Shown: positions 34,376 through 44,343, counted from the stretch's first letter. The stretch is 64,000 nucleotides of DNA from Ascidiaceihabitans donghaensis (GCF_900302465.1 NZ_OMOR01000001.1:744001-808000); one strand, 5' to 3'. Numbers and translations: made by a program. Notes: generated by a model from the sequence alone, not told the origin.

Positions 34376-37300
34376 ATGGCCCGACCTATCCCCAAAGCGG
34401 CTGGCGGATTACTTTCCTATTTTGTGCGGCATCGCACCATCGCCAATCTGTTGCTTTTGGTGATGCTGGTGGCGGGGATGGCTTCCATCCCGAATATGCG
34501 CGCCCAGTTCTTTCCCGATGTCATTTTGGACAACGTGCGCGTCACGACGATCTGGGACGGCGCAGGGGCCGAGGATGTGGATGCAGGTATTGTTCAGGTG
34601 CTTGAACCCAGTCTGTTGATGGTGGAAGGGGTCGAAAGTTCCGACAGCACATCGCGCGAAGGCACTGGCGTCATTTCGCTGGAATTCGCGCCCGGTTGGG
34701 ACATGGCCCGCGCCGCTGATGATGTGCAGGCTGCGGTGGATGCGATCACGACATTGCCTGATGACGCAGAAGACCCCAAGGTTGTGCGCAGTGCGTGGCG
34801 CGACAGGGTGACGGATGTTGTCATCACAGGCCCAATTGCCCCCGAGCAACTGGGCCTGTTTGCTGACGAATTTGTCACGCGACTGTTTGCAGTGGGCGTG
34901 ACCCGCACCACGATCCGGGGCATTGCGGCCCCGCAAGTCATGGTGGAAGTGCCGACCGCGCAACTTATCGCGCGCGACGTCACCATGACTGAAATTGCCG
35001 AGGCCATAGCAGGCGAGGTCAACGCAGACCCCGCAGGCGATGTGACCGGCGCCAATGCGCGGGTGCGAACGGGCACGCAAAAACGCACTGCTGAGGAAAT
35101 CGCGGGCATTGTACTGCGTTCAAATCCCGATGGCAGCAAACTGTTGATCGGTGATGTGGCAACTGTTTTGCGCCAAGGGGTCGACCGCAATCGCACTTAC
35201 TTTGTGGATGAAAACTCTGCGGTATCGATCCGTGTGGACCGTTCTAACACTGGCGACGCCATCAAGATGCAAGCCAAGGTGCAAGAAGTCGCCGACGCGA
35301 TGCAGCGCACCTTGCCGCGCGATGTCACGGTTGAATTAATCCGCACCCGCGCCGAAGCGATTTCGTCACGGTTGGAATTGCTTGTGGATAACGCGTTGGT
35401 CGGTTTGGGGCTTGTCGTGGCATTGCTGTTTTTGTTCCTGAACGCACGGACCGCGTTTTGGGTCGCGGCCGGTATTCCGGTGGCTTTGATGGCGGCGATT
35501 TCCTTTATGTGGCTGGGCGGTTTGACCATCAACATGATCAGCTTGTTTGGTCTGATTATCACGCTTGGTATTGTCGTCGATGATGCCATTGTCGTGGGCG
35601 AACATGCCGACCACAGGGCGCGACATTACGGCGAAACGCCCGTAGAGGCGTCCGAGCGCGCGGCCCAACGGATGGCGATGCCGGTGTTCGCCGCAACCTT
35701 GACGACGGTGATCGCGTTCTTCGGCCTTGTGGCCGTGGGCGGGCGTTTCGGGGATCTGATACGCGATATTCCTTTCACGGTGATCGCGGTGTTGATCGCA
35801 TCCCTTATTGAATGTTTTTTGATCTTGCCCAACCACATGTCACATGCGCTTGCCAAAAGCGGGCAGGGACCAAAGTTCAGTCGCCCGAAGTTGCTTATTG
35901 GGCTTGTTGTGTCCATCGCGGTTCTGGTGGCTTTGACAGCTGCTTTGTTTGTGGCTGGTCACGGGCTTTACACATATCTGACGGGCGCAGACGCGCTTGA
36001 CGGTGGGGCTTTGGCGTTGCTGCAAACCGGCGCGGCGCAAGCGTATTACGTGATCGTGGGCGCTGCTGTTTTGTTTTTGATTATGGGACGGCACCGCAAG
36101 GCAAGCGTTGTGGCGTCGATTGGCACACATGGCATCGATACGCCGTCTGTGGTGGTCAACCACGGGTTTGAATGGGTCCGCAAGCACCTGTTCCGCCCCT
36201 TCATGGCGGGCGTGGTACGCGCACGTTACGTTGTGCTGGCGGGGGTTTGTGTGGTCCTGGCGTCTCAGGTTGTGTTGTTCATCAGTGGCGATGTGAAATG
36301 GCGTTTTTTCAACGCGCCGGAACGCGGTTCGGTGACAGGCAATTTTGCAATGGCCGAAGGCGCCACACGCGATGACACGCTTGAGATGATGCGTGAATTC
36401 CAAAGGGCCACGGAAAGCTTGGGTGCAGATTATGAGCAGCGGCACGGGCGCAATCCTCTGGATTACGTCATGGCAGAAATCGGCGGCAATGCGGGGCGCG
36501 GATTGTCTGGTGTCGAAACCAAAGACGCAGATTTGCTGGGCGGCATTTCGATCGAATTGATCGACGCCGACTTGCGGCCCTATTCCAGTTTTGCCTTCGT
36601 GGCGGAACTTCAGGACATGGTGGTGCGGCATCCCTTGGTGGAAACGGTCAGTTTCCGGTCGTGGCGGTCCGGGCCGGGTGGCGACAGCCTAAGTGTGCAG
36701 TTCTTTGGCGCCGACACGGACGTTTTGAAAGCGGCCTCTCAGGATATGCAAAAGGCACTAGGGCAATATCCCGAAGTCAGCGCCATGCAGGACAATCTGG
36801 CCTATGACAAAGAGGAACTGATCCTTGATTTGACGCCTCAGGGGCAATCGTTGGGTTTTACGATCGACATGCTGGGCCGCGCATTGCGCAGTCGTTTGAA
36901 CGGGATCGAGGCCGCGACGTTTCCCGAAGGTCCACGGTCTGCGACCATTCGTGTTGAGCTTCCAAGTGGTGAACTGACGGCCGATTTCATGGAACGTATG
37001 CAAATGCGCACGCCCACCGGCGCCTATGTGCCATTGGCGGATATTGTCAGCGTAGAGCGACGCACAGGTTTTAGCACGGTACGCCGCGAGAACGGCGTGC
37101 GGTTGATTTCGGTGACGGGCGATATTTCGGAAGACGACCCGGCCCGCGCGGCCGAAGTCACCCGCGCCTTGCAAGAGGACATCCTGCCCAAAATCGCCTC
37201 GGAGCGGCAGGTTGAGTGGCGGATGTCCGGTTTGAGTGAACAGGAAAGCACATTTTTAAGCGACGCTTTGACGGGGCTGATTTTGTGTCTCGCAGGCATT

Positions 37301-38053
37301 TATCTGGTGTTGTCCTGGGTGTTTGGCAGTTGGACACGGCCAATGGTTGTCATGGCCATAATTCCGTTTGGCTTGGTGGGCACAATTTACGGGCATCATC
37401 TGTGGGATGTGCCGCTGAGCATGTTCACGGTTGTGGGCCTTCTTGGAATGACAGGTATTATCATTAACGATTCCATCGTTCTGATCACATCCATTGATGA
37501 ATATGCCAAAGACCGTGGCTTGGTCCCGTCCATCATCGATGGGGCCGCGGACCGTTTGCGGCCTGTGTTGCTGACAACGCTGACGACGGTTTTGGGTATG
37601 GCCCCGCTGTTGTATGAACAAAGCCAGCAAGCGCAGTTCTTGAAGCCAACAATCATCACGCTGGTCTATGGTCTTGGATTTGGCATGGTTCTGGTGCTGC
37701 TTGTTGTGCCGTCGTTAATCGCCGTTCAGAACGATGTGGGACGGTTGATCGCTGCCATGCGCCGCGGCGTTGGATCACGCGCGACGGGATTGGCTTGGAC
37801 GCTGCGGGCGATGTGGGGTGTCATTGCGGTATGGGGTGCGCTGACCATCGGGTTTGTTATGGTCACCGGCGCTTTGCCCCCACAATTTCTAGCAGTGTTT
37901 CCCGGTTTGGCCGACGTGGCGCAAATGCCGTTGTCGATGGTCTTGTTTGTGGTTGGCGTCGCGCAGCTGGTGTTGGTTGTTTATCTCATGTTTGCGGCCA
38001 TCTATCAGCTGATGGCCTTCCAGCAGCGGTCTTTGCGACAACGCGAAACCTGA
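34376..38053 (+). CDS. RND efflux transporter, enlarged
   Basis: A 1225-residue RND permease, compared with about 1040 usual for the family. The standard signatures are present: NMRAQFFPDVILDNVRVTT near the start, the TM4 acidic pair (VDDAIVVGEHADH at about residue 403) and the TM10-12 region (INDSIVLITSIDEYAKDRG). The extra length has two sources: an insertion of about 100 residues with two further helices (about 490-600) between TM6 and the second half, and a C-terminal extension with two more helices after residue 1110. It is paired with the adaptor; substrate unknown. Confidence 0.92.
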   Translation: MARPIPKAAGGLLSYFVRHRTIANLLLLVMLVAGMASIPNMRAQFFPDVILDNVRVTTIWDGAGAEDVDAGIVQVLEPSLLMVEGVESSDSTSREGTGVISLEFAPGWDMARAADDVQAAVDAITTLPDDAEDPKVVRSAWRDRVTDVVITGPIAPEQLGLFADEFVTRLFAVGVTRTTIRGIAAPQVMVEVPTAQLIARDVTMTEIAEAIAGEVNADPAGDVTGANARVRTGTQKRTAEEIAGIVLRSNPDGSKLLIGDVATVLRQGVDRNRTYFVDENSAVSIRVDRSNTGDAIKMQAKVQEVADAMQRTLPRDVTVELIRTRAEAISSRLELLVDNALVGLGLVVALLFLFLNARTAFWVAAGIPVALMAAISFMWLGGLTINMISLFGLIITLGIVVDDAIVVGEHADHRARHYGETPVEASERAAQRMAMPVFAATLTTVIAFFGLVAVGGRFGDLIRDIPFTVIAVLIASLIECFLILPNHMSHALAKSGQGPKFSRPKLLIGLVVSIAVLVALTAALFVAGHGLYTYLTGADALDGGALALLQTGAAQAYYVIVGAAVLFLIMGRHRKASVVASIGTHGIDTPSVVVNHGFEWVRKHLFRPFMAGVVRARYVVLAGVCVVLASQVVLFISGDVKWRFFNAPERGSVTGNFAMAEGATRDDTLEMMREFQRATESLGADYEQRHGRNPLDYVMAEIGGNAGRGLSGVETKDADLLGGISIELIDADLRPYSSFAFVAELQDMVVRHPLVETVSFRSWRSGPGGDSLSVQFFGADTDVLKAASQDMQKALGQYPEVSAMQDNLAYDKEELILDLTPQGQSLGFTIDMLGRALRSRLNGIEAATFPEGPRSATIRVELPSGELTADFMERMQMRTPTGAYVPLADIVSVERRTGFSTVRRENGVRLISVTGDISEDDPARAAEVTRALQEDILPKIASERQVEWRMSGLSEQESTFLSDALTGLILCLAGIYLVLSWVFGSWTRPMVVMAIIPFGLVGTIYGHHLWDVPLSMFTVVGLLGMTGIIINDSIVLITSIDEYAKDRGLVPSIIDGAADRLRPVLLTTLTTVLGMAPLLYEQSQQAQFLKPTIITLVYGLGFGMVLVLLVVPSLIAVQNDVGRLIAAMRRGVGSRATGLAWTLRAMWGVIAVWGALTIGFVMVTGALPPQFLAVFPGLADVAQMPLSMVLFVVGVAQLVLVVYLMFAAIYQLMAFQQRSLRQRET

Positions 38054-38064
38054 CACCTTGCCTG

Positions 38065-38880
38065 CTAGCCTGCGGTGCAGCCTTGAATGTCGACGGCATG
38101 GCCGCTGCCGATGACTGTGATCCGAATGTTCGCCCGGTTGACTGAAAACGGTCCACCGTTCGGGTGCACCATGTCTGACACCGCCACAATATCGCGGCCG
38201 TCGCGTTTGGTTTTGGGTTCACTGACCCACACGCCGGGCACCCCGGGTTCAATGACAGTTTCTTCGCGCCCGCCTGCGGAGGGCATGGTGATCCGCGTTT
38301 CTATGCGCATGCCATCTTGGCTTGGAGTGATGATGCATGTGGCACGTTTCACCCCTGCTTCTGCGGCCGAATAAGGGGCTGTCGCAAGGGATGCGGCAAT
38401 GGCGGGGGTGGGCGTGCCGCCGGTGTCTTCTAATGTTGCAGAGAAGCGCAACGTATGTGGCATGCATATGTCGCTACACACGCCCAGATCCATACGCCCT
38501 TTGATCTGTACGGGTTTGCCTGTGCGTTTAGGCGCGATATGCAGCGGGATCACCACCTGGTTTTTATACCCGATAGACCGCATGCCATTGTCATGAAACA
38601 CATAGGGCTGGGGCCATGTGATGCGCAGATCGTCCAGATTGCGCGACCCTGACCATGAAAACTGCGGAGGAATGCCAGCATCACCTGGCGCACGCCAATA
38701 GGTTTTCCAACCCGGTTTCAACGTCAGGCGCAAAGCAGCTATTCGGTTGCCGTCGGCACGTTCCCAGCCGTGCAAAACCTCAACCGCGATGGGATCTTCG
38801 AACACATTTGCCGATTGTGCGCTTAAGGCCTGAGCGGAACAGAGCAAAGCTGCGAGAGCGGTATGTGTGGCGTATTTCAT
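38065..38880 (-). CDS. DsbD alpha-domain-like periplasmic protein
   Basis: A 271-residue exported protein (signal peptide ending around [10 protein letters not shown]). It resembles the N-terminal alpha domain of DsbD/ScsB thiol-disulfide reductases: [26 protein letters not shown], a hallmark of the family, and a cysteine pair C135-x3-C139 in CSDICMPH. The membrane and thioredoxin-like domains of DsbD are absent, so it is a stand-alone alpha domain that would need reductant from another protein. A third cysteine (ATCIITP) and a fourth near the C-terminus (IQGCTAG) may form a structural disulfide. It is convergent with the RND gene and divergent from yqgE. Confidence 0.8.
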   Translation of the reverse strand: MKYATHTALAALLCSAQALSAQSANVFEDPIAVEVLHGWERADGNRIAALRLTLKPGWKTYWRAPGDAGIPPQFSWSGSRNLDDLRITWPQPYVFHDNGMRSIGYKNQVVIPLHIAPKRTGKPVQIKGRMDLGVCSDICMPHTLRFSATLEDTGGTPTPAIAASLATAPYSAAEAGVKRATCIITPSQDGMRIETRITMPSAGGREETVIEPGVPGVWVSEPKTKRDGRDIVAVSDMVHPNGGPFSVNRANIRITVIGSGHAVDIQGCTAG

Positions 38881-39077
38881 TCATTCTAAATGACGATATA
38901 GCGCTGAAATGCCAAATCACGTTGTGGTTAGCTTTTGTAATGGACATTAACGCCCCGAGTGCAGGTTTTAGATGCCAGCCGGTTGGCCGTGTTCCGCCTT
39001 GCGCTCATATGTCTCTTGCCAGCTCTATGTCCGTTGCCGCAAGGTGGGGATGCGGTGGCAGGAAGGCTTGGTATCTC

Positions 39078-39629
39078 GTGGAATTGAATGGAAAACTTTT
39101 GATTGCAATGCCGGGTATGGGAGACCCACGGTTTGAGCATTCCGTAATTTTTCTATGCGCCCACTCTGATGAAGGGGCTATGGGCCTGATCGTCAACAAG
39201 CCGTCGAAAGATGTGGATTTCACAGAAATACTTCAGCAGCTTTCTATCGAAATTACCCCGCGGTCCAAGACGTTGTCCGTCCATTTTGGCGGTCCGGTCG
39301 AAATGGCACGCGGATTTGTTCTGCATTCGCTGGATTACACGTCTAGCATTCAGACTTTGAAGGTCGCAGGCTACGGGATGACCGCAACTTTGGATGTCCT
39401 TGAAGACATCGCAAAGGGCGAAGGCCCCGAACAATCGGTTCTTGCCTTAGGGTATGCAGGGTGGGGTCCTGGTCAGCTTGAGGCCGAGATCGCACAAAAT
39501 GGCTGGCTGACCTGTGATGTGTCGCGCGAGGTTGTGTTTGAGTTACCTGATGCTGAAAAGTGGACGGCTGCGTTGGCATCTTTGGGTGTTGATCCCTTGT
39601 CATTGTCCGCGACGGCTGGCCGTGCCTGA
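39078..39629 (+). CDS. YqgE/AlgH family protein
   Basis: A YqgE/AlgH (DUF179) protein, 183 residues from the chosen start. Motifs: [17 protein letters not shown] near the N-terminus, [33 protein letters not shown] and [20 protein letters not shown], which together define the family. The function is not established. The start is uncertain: I chose GTG at 39078, 12 bases after AGGAAGG, because it gives the normal family length; an ATG at 39027 lacks a ribosome binding site. It is divergent from the DsbD-like gene. Confidence 0.9.
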   Translation: MELNGKLLIAMPGMGDPRFEHSVIFLCAHSDEGAMGLIVNKPSKDVDFTEILQQLSIEITPRSKTLSVHFGGPVEMARGFVLHSLDYTSSIQTLKVAGYGMTATLDVLEDIAKGEGPEQSVLALGYAGWGPGQLEAEIAQNGWLTCDVSREVVFELPDAEKWTAALASLGVDPLSLSATAGRA

Positions 39630-39638
39630 AGCGGGTTC

Positions 39639-39696
39639 GGGGGGCGCTGCCCCCACGCGTCCCGCGTTCCCCCGGGATATTTTTGGCGAAAAGAAA
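39639..39696 (+). repeat. Dispersed intergenic repeat, copy 3
   Basis: GC hairpin (GGGGGGCGCTGCCCCC, 39639-39654), GC-rich spacer, then CCCCGGGATATTTTTGGCG with AAAAGAAA ending at 39696. It starts 9 bases after the YqgE stop and lies between two convergent genes. It agrees closely with copies at 2214 and 14241. Confidence 0.72.
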
Positions 39697-39715
39697 ACCT
39701 GCTTTGTGATCGGGG

Positions 39716-40651
39716 TCAGCCGTTTTTGGGAGCGGCGGCGCGTTTGAGACGGTCGTTTATGGCCTGTCCCAGCCCTGTGTTCGGAATGGGTGCAACCGCA
39801 ATGGGCTTTTGTGTCTCGTTAAGCTTGTGGAGATGGTCAAACAAGTTGGACGCAGCTTCGATCAGATTGCCTGTTTCTGACAGGTTCAAATCGCCCCCGA
39901 TTTCACCGAACCCCAGCATCACTTCGTGATCTTCTGCCTGCGCCGCGTTCAACCTGACTTGCGCGGTCGGAGCGTAGTGGGAAGCCAACTGCCCGGGCGC
40001 CGTTATAGTATCGGGCTCCGGCGCCTGCAAAGGGTGTTTCAAAACAGTCTCAAGGTCTTCTTGCGCAACGCCCCCCGGACGCAGCAATGTGGGGGTTTCA
40101 ATCAGCCCAACAATGGTGCTTTCCACCCCCACCGGACAGGGGCCGTTATCCAAAACAGCTCCGATTTTTCCATCCAAGCCGTTCAGCACGTGATTTGCGG
40201 TGGTCGGGCTGATCCGACCGGACAGGTTGGCCGAAGGGGCAGCGACTGGAATGCCTGCACGCGACAATACAGCCAGTGCGACGGGGTGATCCGGCATGCG
40301 CACGGCCAGTGTTGTAAGCCCGGCGGTCACAAGGCTTGAGATGCCATGATCGGGTTTCAAGGGCAGAACCAGCGTAAGCGCGCCGGGCCAGAACGCGTCG
40401 GCAAGCGTTTGCGCCGTGTCTGACCAAACCACGAAACGGCGCGCCATTTCGATGTCGGAAACGTGCACAATCAAAGGATTGAAACTTGGCCGACCCTTTG
40501 CCGCATAGATGTTTGCAACCGCATCTGAATTGCGGGCGTCGGCCCCCAAACCGTAGACAGTTTCGGTTGGCAGTGCGACCAATGCCCCCTCGCGCAACAA
40601 GGTTGCAGCGCGGTCAATTCCAAAAGTATCTGATGTCAGTCTGTCGGTCAT
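39716..40651 (-). CDS. L-threonylcarbamoyladenylate synthase (Sua5 type)
   Basis: Makes threonylcarbamoyl-AMP for the t6A modification of tRNAs decoding ANN codons. The 311-residue protein has the YrdC-like domain (LVALPTETVYGLGADA at residues about 25-40, KGRPSFNPLIVHV near 60 and STIVGLIETP near 190) and a C-terminal Sua5 domain of about 100 residues, which distinguishes it from short TsaC. The start at 40651 was chosen over 40813 because the upstream extension is not conserved in type and contains an AU-rich divergent region with acd. Confidence 0.93.
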   Translation of the reverse strand: MTDRLTSDTFGIDRAATLLREGALVALPTETVYGLGADARNSDAVANIYAAKGRPSFNPLIVHVSDIEMARRFVVWSDTAQTLADAFWPGALTLVLPLKPDHGISSLVTAGLTTLAVRMPDHPVALAVLSRAGIPVAAPSANLSGRISPTTANHVLNGLDGKIGAVLDNGPCPVGVESTIVGLIETPTLLRPGGVAQEDLETVLKHPLQAPEPDTITAPGQLASHYAPTAQVRLNAAQAEDHEVMLGFGEIGGDLNLSETGNLIEAASNLFDHLHKLNETQKPIAVAPIPNTGLGQAINDRLKRAAAPKNG

Positions 40652-40712
40652 TGGCAGCTCTTGATGTGACGCGGCGTATGGGTTGCGTGTTGGAGTGCGC
40701 CAGACCAGAGTG

Positions 40713-40731
40713 CTGCAACCTGCACTGCAAC
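40713..40731. promoter_or_regulatory. Direct repeat in the tsaC/acyl-CoA dehydrogenase divergent region
   Basis: CTGCAAC occurs at 40713-40719 and again at 40725-40731, with a 12-base period, which is close to one helical turn. It may be a regulator site for the divergent genes, most simply the acyl-CoA dehydrogenase promoter. No other support is visible. Confidence 0.25.
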
Positions 40732-40829
40732 ACTTTGGCAAAAATTGCGCTTTAGGTGATCTTCGGTAACGGGTTGTGCCGCGCTTGCCAAGCGGTCGCA
40801 AACCTTCGTCCACAAAGAATGAGGTTGAA

Positions 40830-42545
40830 ATGTCATACCGTGCCCCCGTCGATGATCATGCGTTTTTGTTGGAACATGTTGTGGGTCTTGAACAAGTTCG
40901 CGCCACCGCGATGTTTGAAGACGCGACGCCAGACCTGACCCAAGCCATTTTGTTGGAGGCTGGCAAAATGTGCGAAGAGGTGATCGCGCCGGTCAACCGT
41001 GCCGGTGACCTTGACCCGACGCATTTGGAGAATGGCGTAATACGGACCGCCGAGGGGTACATAGAAGCGTACACAGCCATCGCGGAAGGTGGTTGGGTGG
41101 GCATGAATGCGCGTCCAGAAAATGGCGGGATGGGATTGCCCATTGCGCTGACCACGTCTGTCAACGAAATGATGAGCGGGGCTTGCCTTGCGCTGCAATT
41201 GGTTCCGATGATGAGCCAGGGCCAGATCGAGGCGTTGGAACATCATGCGTCCGACGATCTGAAGGCGCGGTTCTTGCCGAAGCTGATTTCAGGCGAATGG
41301 AACGGCACGATGAACCTGACAGAGCCACAGGCTGGATCGGATGTTGGGGCTTTGACCACAAAGGCCGAAGACAACGGTGATGGAACTTACGCCATCACGG
41401 GCCAAAAGATTTACATCAGTTGGGGCGATAGCGATGTGGTGCAGAATGTGTGCCATTTGGTGCTGGCGCGGATGCCCGGTGCGCCAGCCGGCACCAAAGG
41501 TATCAGTCTGTTTCTTGTGCCAAAACGTATCCCTGATGACGCCGGAAACCCCGGTGTGGCCAACAGCCTGAATGTGGTCAGTCTGGAACATAAGATGGGG
41601 CTTCACGGGTCTCCGACTTGCGTGATGCAGTATTCGGGTGCGACAGGCTGGCTTGTCGGGCCGGAAGGTGGCGGCATGGCTGCCATGTTTACAATGATGA
41701 ACAATGCGCGATTGGGTGTCGGTGCACAGGGCGTTGGCATTGCGCATGCAGCTTACACCCATGCGTTGGCGTATGCAGTGGACCGCAAGCAGGGCCGCGT
41801 TGCGCGACAGGGCGGCGGCACGATCGTGGATCACGCCGATGTGCGCCGTATGTTGATGTCGATGAAGGCCGACAGCTACGCGGCACGGGCCATAGCTTTA
41901 AGCTGCGCGATTGCGATTGATATGGCCGCGGCCACGGACGATGCCACATGGGCTGCTCGCGCCGCGTTTTTAACGCCCATCGCCAAAGCTTTTGGCACCG
42001 AGATCGGCCAATCCGTCGCCAATACGGGCATTCAGGTGCATGGTGGCATGGGCTTTATCGAAGAAACAGGGGCTGCACAATTTGTGCGCGACGTGCGTGT
42101 GACTGCGATTTATGAAGGCACCAATGGCATCCAAGCCATGGACCTTGTGGGCCGCAAATTGATGGACGGGGGCGACGCTGCTTTTGCTTTGCTTGAGGAA
42201 ATTGAAAAACAGGCCGAAGCATCGCGTGGACGCTTTCCTAACATGGCAGGCGCTGTGTGGGATGCTGCCGAATCCTTGCGTGAGGCCACTGAATGGATGG
42301 TGGGGCAGTCTGACATTGACGAACGGTTTGCGGGTGCGTTTCCCTATCTTATGGCATGGGGCCGCGTTTTGGGTGGGCACCTTCAATTGACGACGGCCTT
42401 GGCCGACACGCCCGGGGGCGCACGTGAACGCCTTGCGCGGTTCTATATCAAACGATTGCTGCCTGAATATGCAGGCCATCTGACCCATGCCACAGAAGGC
42501 GCAAAGGGGTTGTTCGACATGAGCATCGAGGAGTTGCAAGCATAA
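40830..42545 (+). CDS. Large acyl-CoA dehydrogenase, DmdC-like
   Basis: A 571-residue flavoprotein of the acyl-CoA dehydrogenase family with the extra C-terminal domain seen in DmdC, the 3-methylmercaptopropionyl-CoA dehydrogenase of DMSP demethylation, and in related enzymes. FAD-binding motifs include MNLTEPQAGSDVGAL and GQKIYISWGD; the catalytic glutamate is probably in AIYEGTNGIQAMD (about residue 426). Roseobacters carry several paralogues, so the acyl chain used here is uncertain. The start at 40830 follows GAATGAGGTTG. Its stop shares TAATG with the MBL gene, so the two are co-translated. Confidence 0.88.
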   Translation: MSYRAPVDDHAFLLEHVVGLEQVRATAMFEDATPDLTQAILLEAGKMCEEVIAPVNRAGDLDPTHLENGVIRTAEGYIEAYTAIAEGGWVGMNARPENGGMGLPIALTTSVNEMMSGACLALQLVPMMSQGQIEALEHHASDDLKARFLPKLISGEWNGTMNLTEPQAGSDVGALTTKAEDNGDGTYAITGQKIYISWGDSDVVQNVCHLVLARMPGAPAGTKGISLFLVPKRIPDDAGNPGVANSLNVVSLEHKMGLHGSPTCVMQYSGATGWLVGPEGGGMAAMFTMMNNARLGVGAQGVGIAHAAYTHALAYAVDRKQGRVARQGGGTIVDHADVRRMLMSMKADSYAARAIALSCAIAIDMAAATDDATWAARAAFLTPIAKAFGTEIGQSVANTGIQVHGGMGFIEETGAAQFVRDVRVTAIYEGTNGIQAMDLVGRKLMDGGDAAFALLEEIEKQAEASRGRFPNMAGAVWDAAESLREATEWMVGQSDIDERFAGAFPYLMAWGRVLGGHLQLTTALADTPGGARERLARFYIKRLLPEYAGHLTHATEGAKGLFDMSIEELQA

Positions 42546-43591
42546 TGGCTGACGGGGCGCCCACAGGGCTGAGATATCCATGGGACACACCGCCGGATCA
42601 TGGCGTTCCTGTTGAGGTGGCTGACGGGGTGTTGTGGTTTCGCCTTCCGCTGCCCATGAAGCTGGATCACGTCAATGTTTACGCGTTGGACGACGGGGAT
42701 GGCTGGACGGTCGTAGACACCGGCTTTGCGTCGAAGAAGACCAAAGCGATCTGGGAAAAGATGATGGACGGCCCGCTTGCAGGCAAGCCGATCACGCGCG
42801 TTCTGGTCACGCATCATCACCCCGATCATATTGGTTTGGCGGGATGGCTGCAAAGCGACTTTGGCGCGGAAATGATCACCACCCGCACCGCGTGGTTGAT
42901 GGCGCGCATGTTGACGCTTGATGTGCAGGACGTGCCAAATGCTGAATCTCTGGAATTTTACAAACGCTGCGGCATGAGCCCGGAGCTTTTCGACAAACGC
43001 GCCAAGGAACGTCCCTTTAATTTCGGGGATATCGTGGCGCCGATGCCTTTGGGGTACACCCGCATCAAACAAGACGATGTGATCACGATCGGTGGGCGCA
43101 CGTGGGATGTGCATATGGGCAACGGGCATGCGCCTGAACATGCGACGCTGTGGTCGCGCGATGACAATCTGGTGATTGCGGGGGATCAGATTTTGTCCTC
43201 TATCAGTCCGAATGTCGGAATTTATGCCACTGAACCGATGGCTGATCCGATTGGCGATTGGTTAGAAGCGTGCGAGCGGCTTGCGACACTGGCACGGGAA
43301 GATCATCTGGTGTTGGGTGGGCACAAGCTGCCATTTACTGGGCTACCGACACGCATGCGCCAATTGATAGAGAATCACCACGGTGCCTTAAAGCGCCTTG
43401 AGGCCTACATCGACACACCGAAATCAGCGACGGAGTGCTTCGCGCCTTTGTTCAAAAGATCGATAGGTGAGGGCGAATATGGGTTGGCGATGGTTGAAGC
43501 CGCCGCGCATTTGTCGCACCTTTACCAGATGGGCCAAGCGACGCGTTCCTTACGGGACGATGGCGCGTGGGTCTATCAAGCCAAACAATAA
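42545..43591 (+). CDS. MBL-fold metallo-hydrolase
   Basis: A 348-residue metallo-beta-lactamase-fold enzyme. The zinc site motif HHHPDH appears in VTHHHPDHIGLAGWL at about residue 98, followed by GNGHAPEHATLW (about 197) and IAGDQILSSISPN (about 213) as the further ligands. About 75 residues after the core form a helical C-terminal domain seen in RNase Z-unlike, glyoxalase-like members. It is overlapped with the acyl-CoA dehydrogenase gene, so it may act on a thioester or aldehyde product, but this is only inference. Confidence 0.87.
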   Translation: MADGAPTGLRYPWDTPPDHGVPVEVADGVLWFRLPLPMKLDHVNVYALDDGDGWTVVDTGFASKKTKAIWEKMMDGPLAGKPITRVLVTHHHPDHIGLAGWLQSDFGAEMITTRTAWLMARMLTLDVQDVPNAESLEFYKRCGMSPELFDKRAKERPFNFGDIVAPMPLGYTRIKQDDVITIGGRTWDVHMGNGHAPEHATLWSRDDNLVIAGDQILSSISPNVGIYATEPMADPIGDWLEACERLATLAREDHLVLGGHKLPFTGLPTRMRQLIENHHGALKRLEAYIDTPKSATECFAPLFKRSIGEGEYGLAMVEAAAHLSHLYQMGQATRSLRDDGAWVYQAKQ

Positions 43592-43608
43592 CGGCCAAAG
43601 GATGATCG

Positions 43609-44067
43609 ATGGGCGAACAGGTAAAAACGGCAGCAGAAGCAGAAGAAGCCGACGCGCTGCCCAAAGTGCACGAGGTGCATGCTGACCCAAAAGCCAAGAA
43701 CGCGGCGCAAAAGCCTGTGCCGGATGGTGTCAAAAAGACGCCGGTGGGCAAAAAAAGCCCTGCGCAATGGGCTTATGAGCGACTGATTATCTATCTCAAA
43801 AACTTTGAAGAAGATCTGGACAACGAACACGAGATGGCCATGGGCTTTACAGGCGGTGACGCTGGTGTTTTGCGCATTGAAGGCATGGGATACTACGACC
43901 CTGACATCGTCACGTTCTACGGATCGGATCCGACCGGATCGAAGACACAGCTTGTTCAACACGTCAGTCAGCTGAATGTCATGCTGCGGGCTTTACCCAA
44001 AGCGGTAGAACAGGCCGAGCCCAAGCGGATCGGATTTCGTTTGGCGCAAGACCTTGATGATGCTTAA
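43609..44067 (+). CDS. DUF6173-like protein
   Basis: A 152-residue soluble protein. The first 50 residues are charged and probably disordered (AEAEEADALPKVHEVHADPK). The folded part, SPAQWAYERLIIYLKNFEED followed by GFTGGDAGVLRIEGMGYYDPDIVTFYG, matches, as far as I recall, a small family restricted largely to Rhodobacteraceae. No activity is known. The region TQLVQHVSQLNVMLRALP near the C-terminus is helical. It follows the MBL gene by 17 bases. Confidence 0.75.
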   Translation: MGEQVKTAAEAEEADALPKVHEVHADPKAKNAAQKPVPDGVKKTPVGKKSPAQWAYERLIIYLKNFEEDLDNEHEMAMGFTGGDAGVLRIEGMGYYDPDIVTFYGSDPTGSKTQLVQHVSQLNVMLRALPKAVEQAEPKRIGFRLAQDLDDA

Positions 44068-44175
44068 CGCAGATTAACGCCATAAAGTAAGCCCTGCGCC
44101 GCTTTGACGTGGTGACAGGGCGTTTGGCTTGGTGTAAGTCCCGAGCCAACTTGGCAAGATTGAAGGATTTAGATC

Positions 44176-44310
44176 ATGGCAGATCACAAACACGGCGAAA
44201 TGGACACCAAAGTGCAGCAAAGCACCTTTGACGGGTTCATCAAATTCACAACATGGTCCTGTGTGGCGATTGTTGGAATCCTTGTGTTTATGGCGCTTTT
44301 CGCCCGTTAA
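44176..44310 (+). CDS. aa3-type cytochrome c oxidase subunit IV
   Basis: A 44-residue membrane protein: a polar N-terminus (MADHKHGEMDTKVQQSTFDG) and one helix (FTTWSCVAIVGILVFMALFA). That matches the small subunit IV of the alphaproteobacterial aa3 oxidase, in which the helix packs beside the core. AAGGATT lies 8 bases before the ATG. Other oxidase subunits are not in the window, so the gene is unlinked here, as is common for this subunit. Confidence 0.88.
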   Translation: MADHKHGEMDTKVQQSTFDGFIKFTTWSCVAIVGILVFMALFAR

Positions 44311-44343
44311 ACCTGTTTTTGGTGGCGCTGGGGGGCGTTTGGT

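Noticed and set aside
40713-40731. FadR/PsrA-type fatty acid regulator site
   Set aside because: Only a direct repeat with no palindromic consensus; kept as a low-confidence feature without naming a regulator.
39716-40813. Longer threonylcarbamoyl-AMP synthase with 54 extra N-terminal residues
   Set aside because: The extension lies in the divergent promoter region and does not look like a protein domain.
44068-44175. tRNA or small RNA before the CoxIV gene
   Set aside because: Hairpin-forming bases are present (GCCCTG/CAGGGC) but no tRNA arms or known RNA motif.
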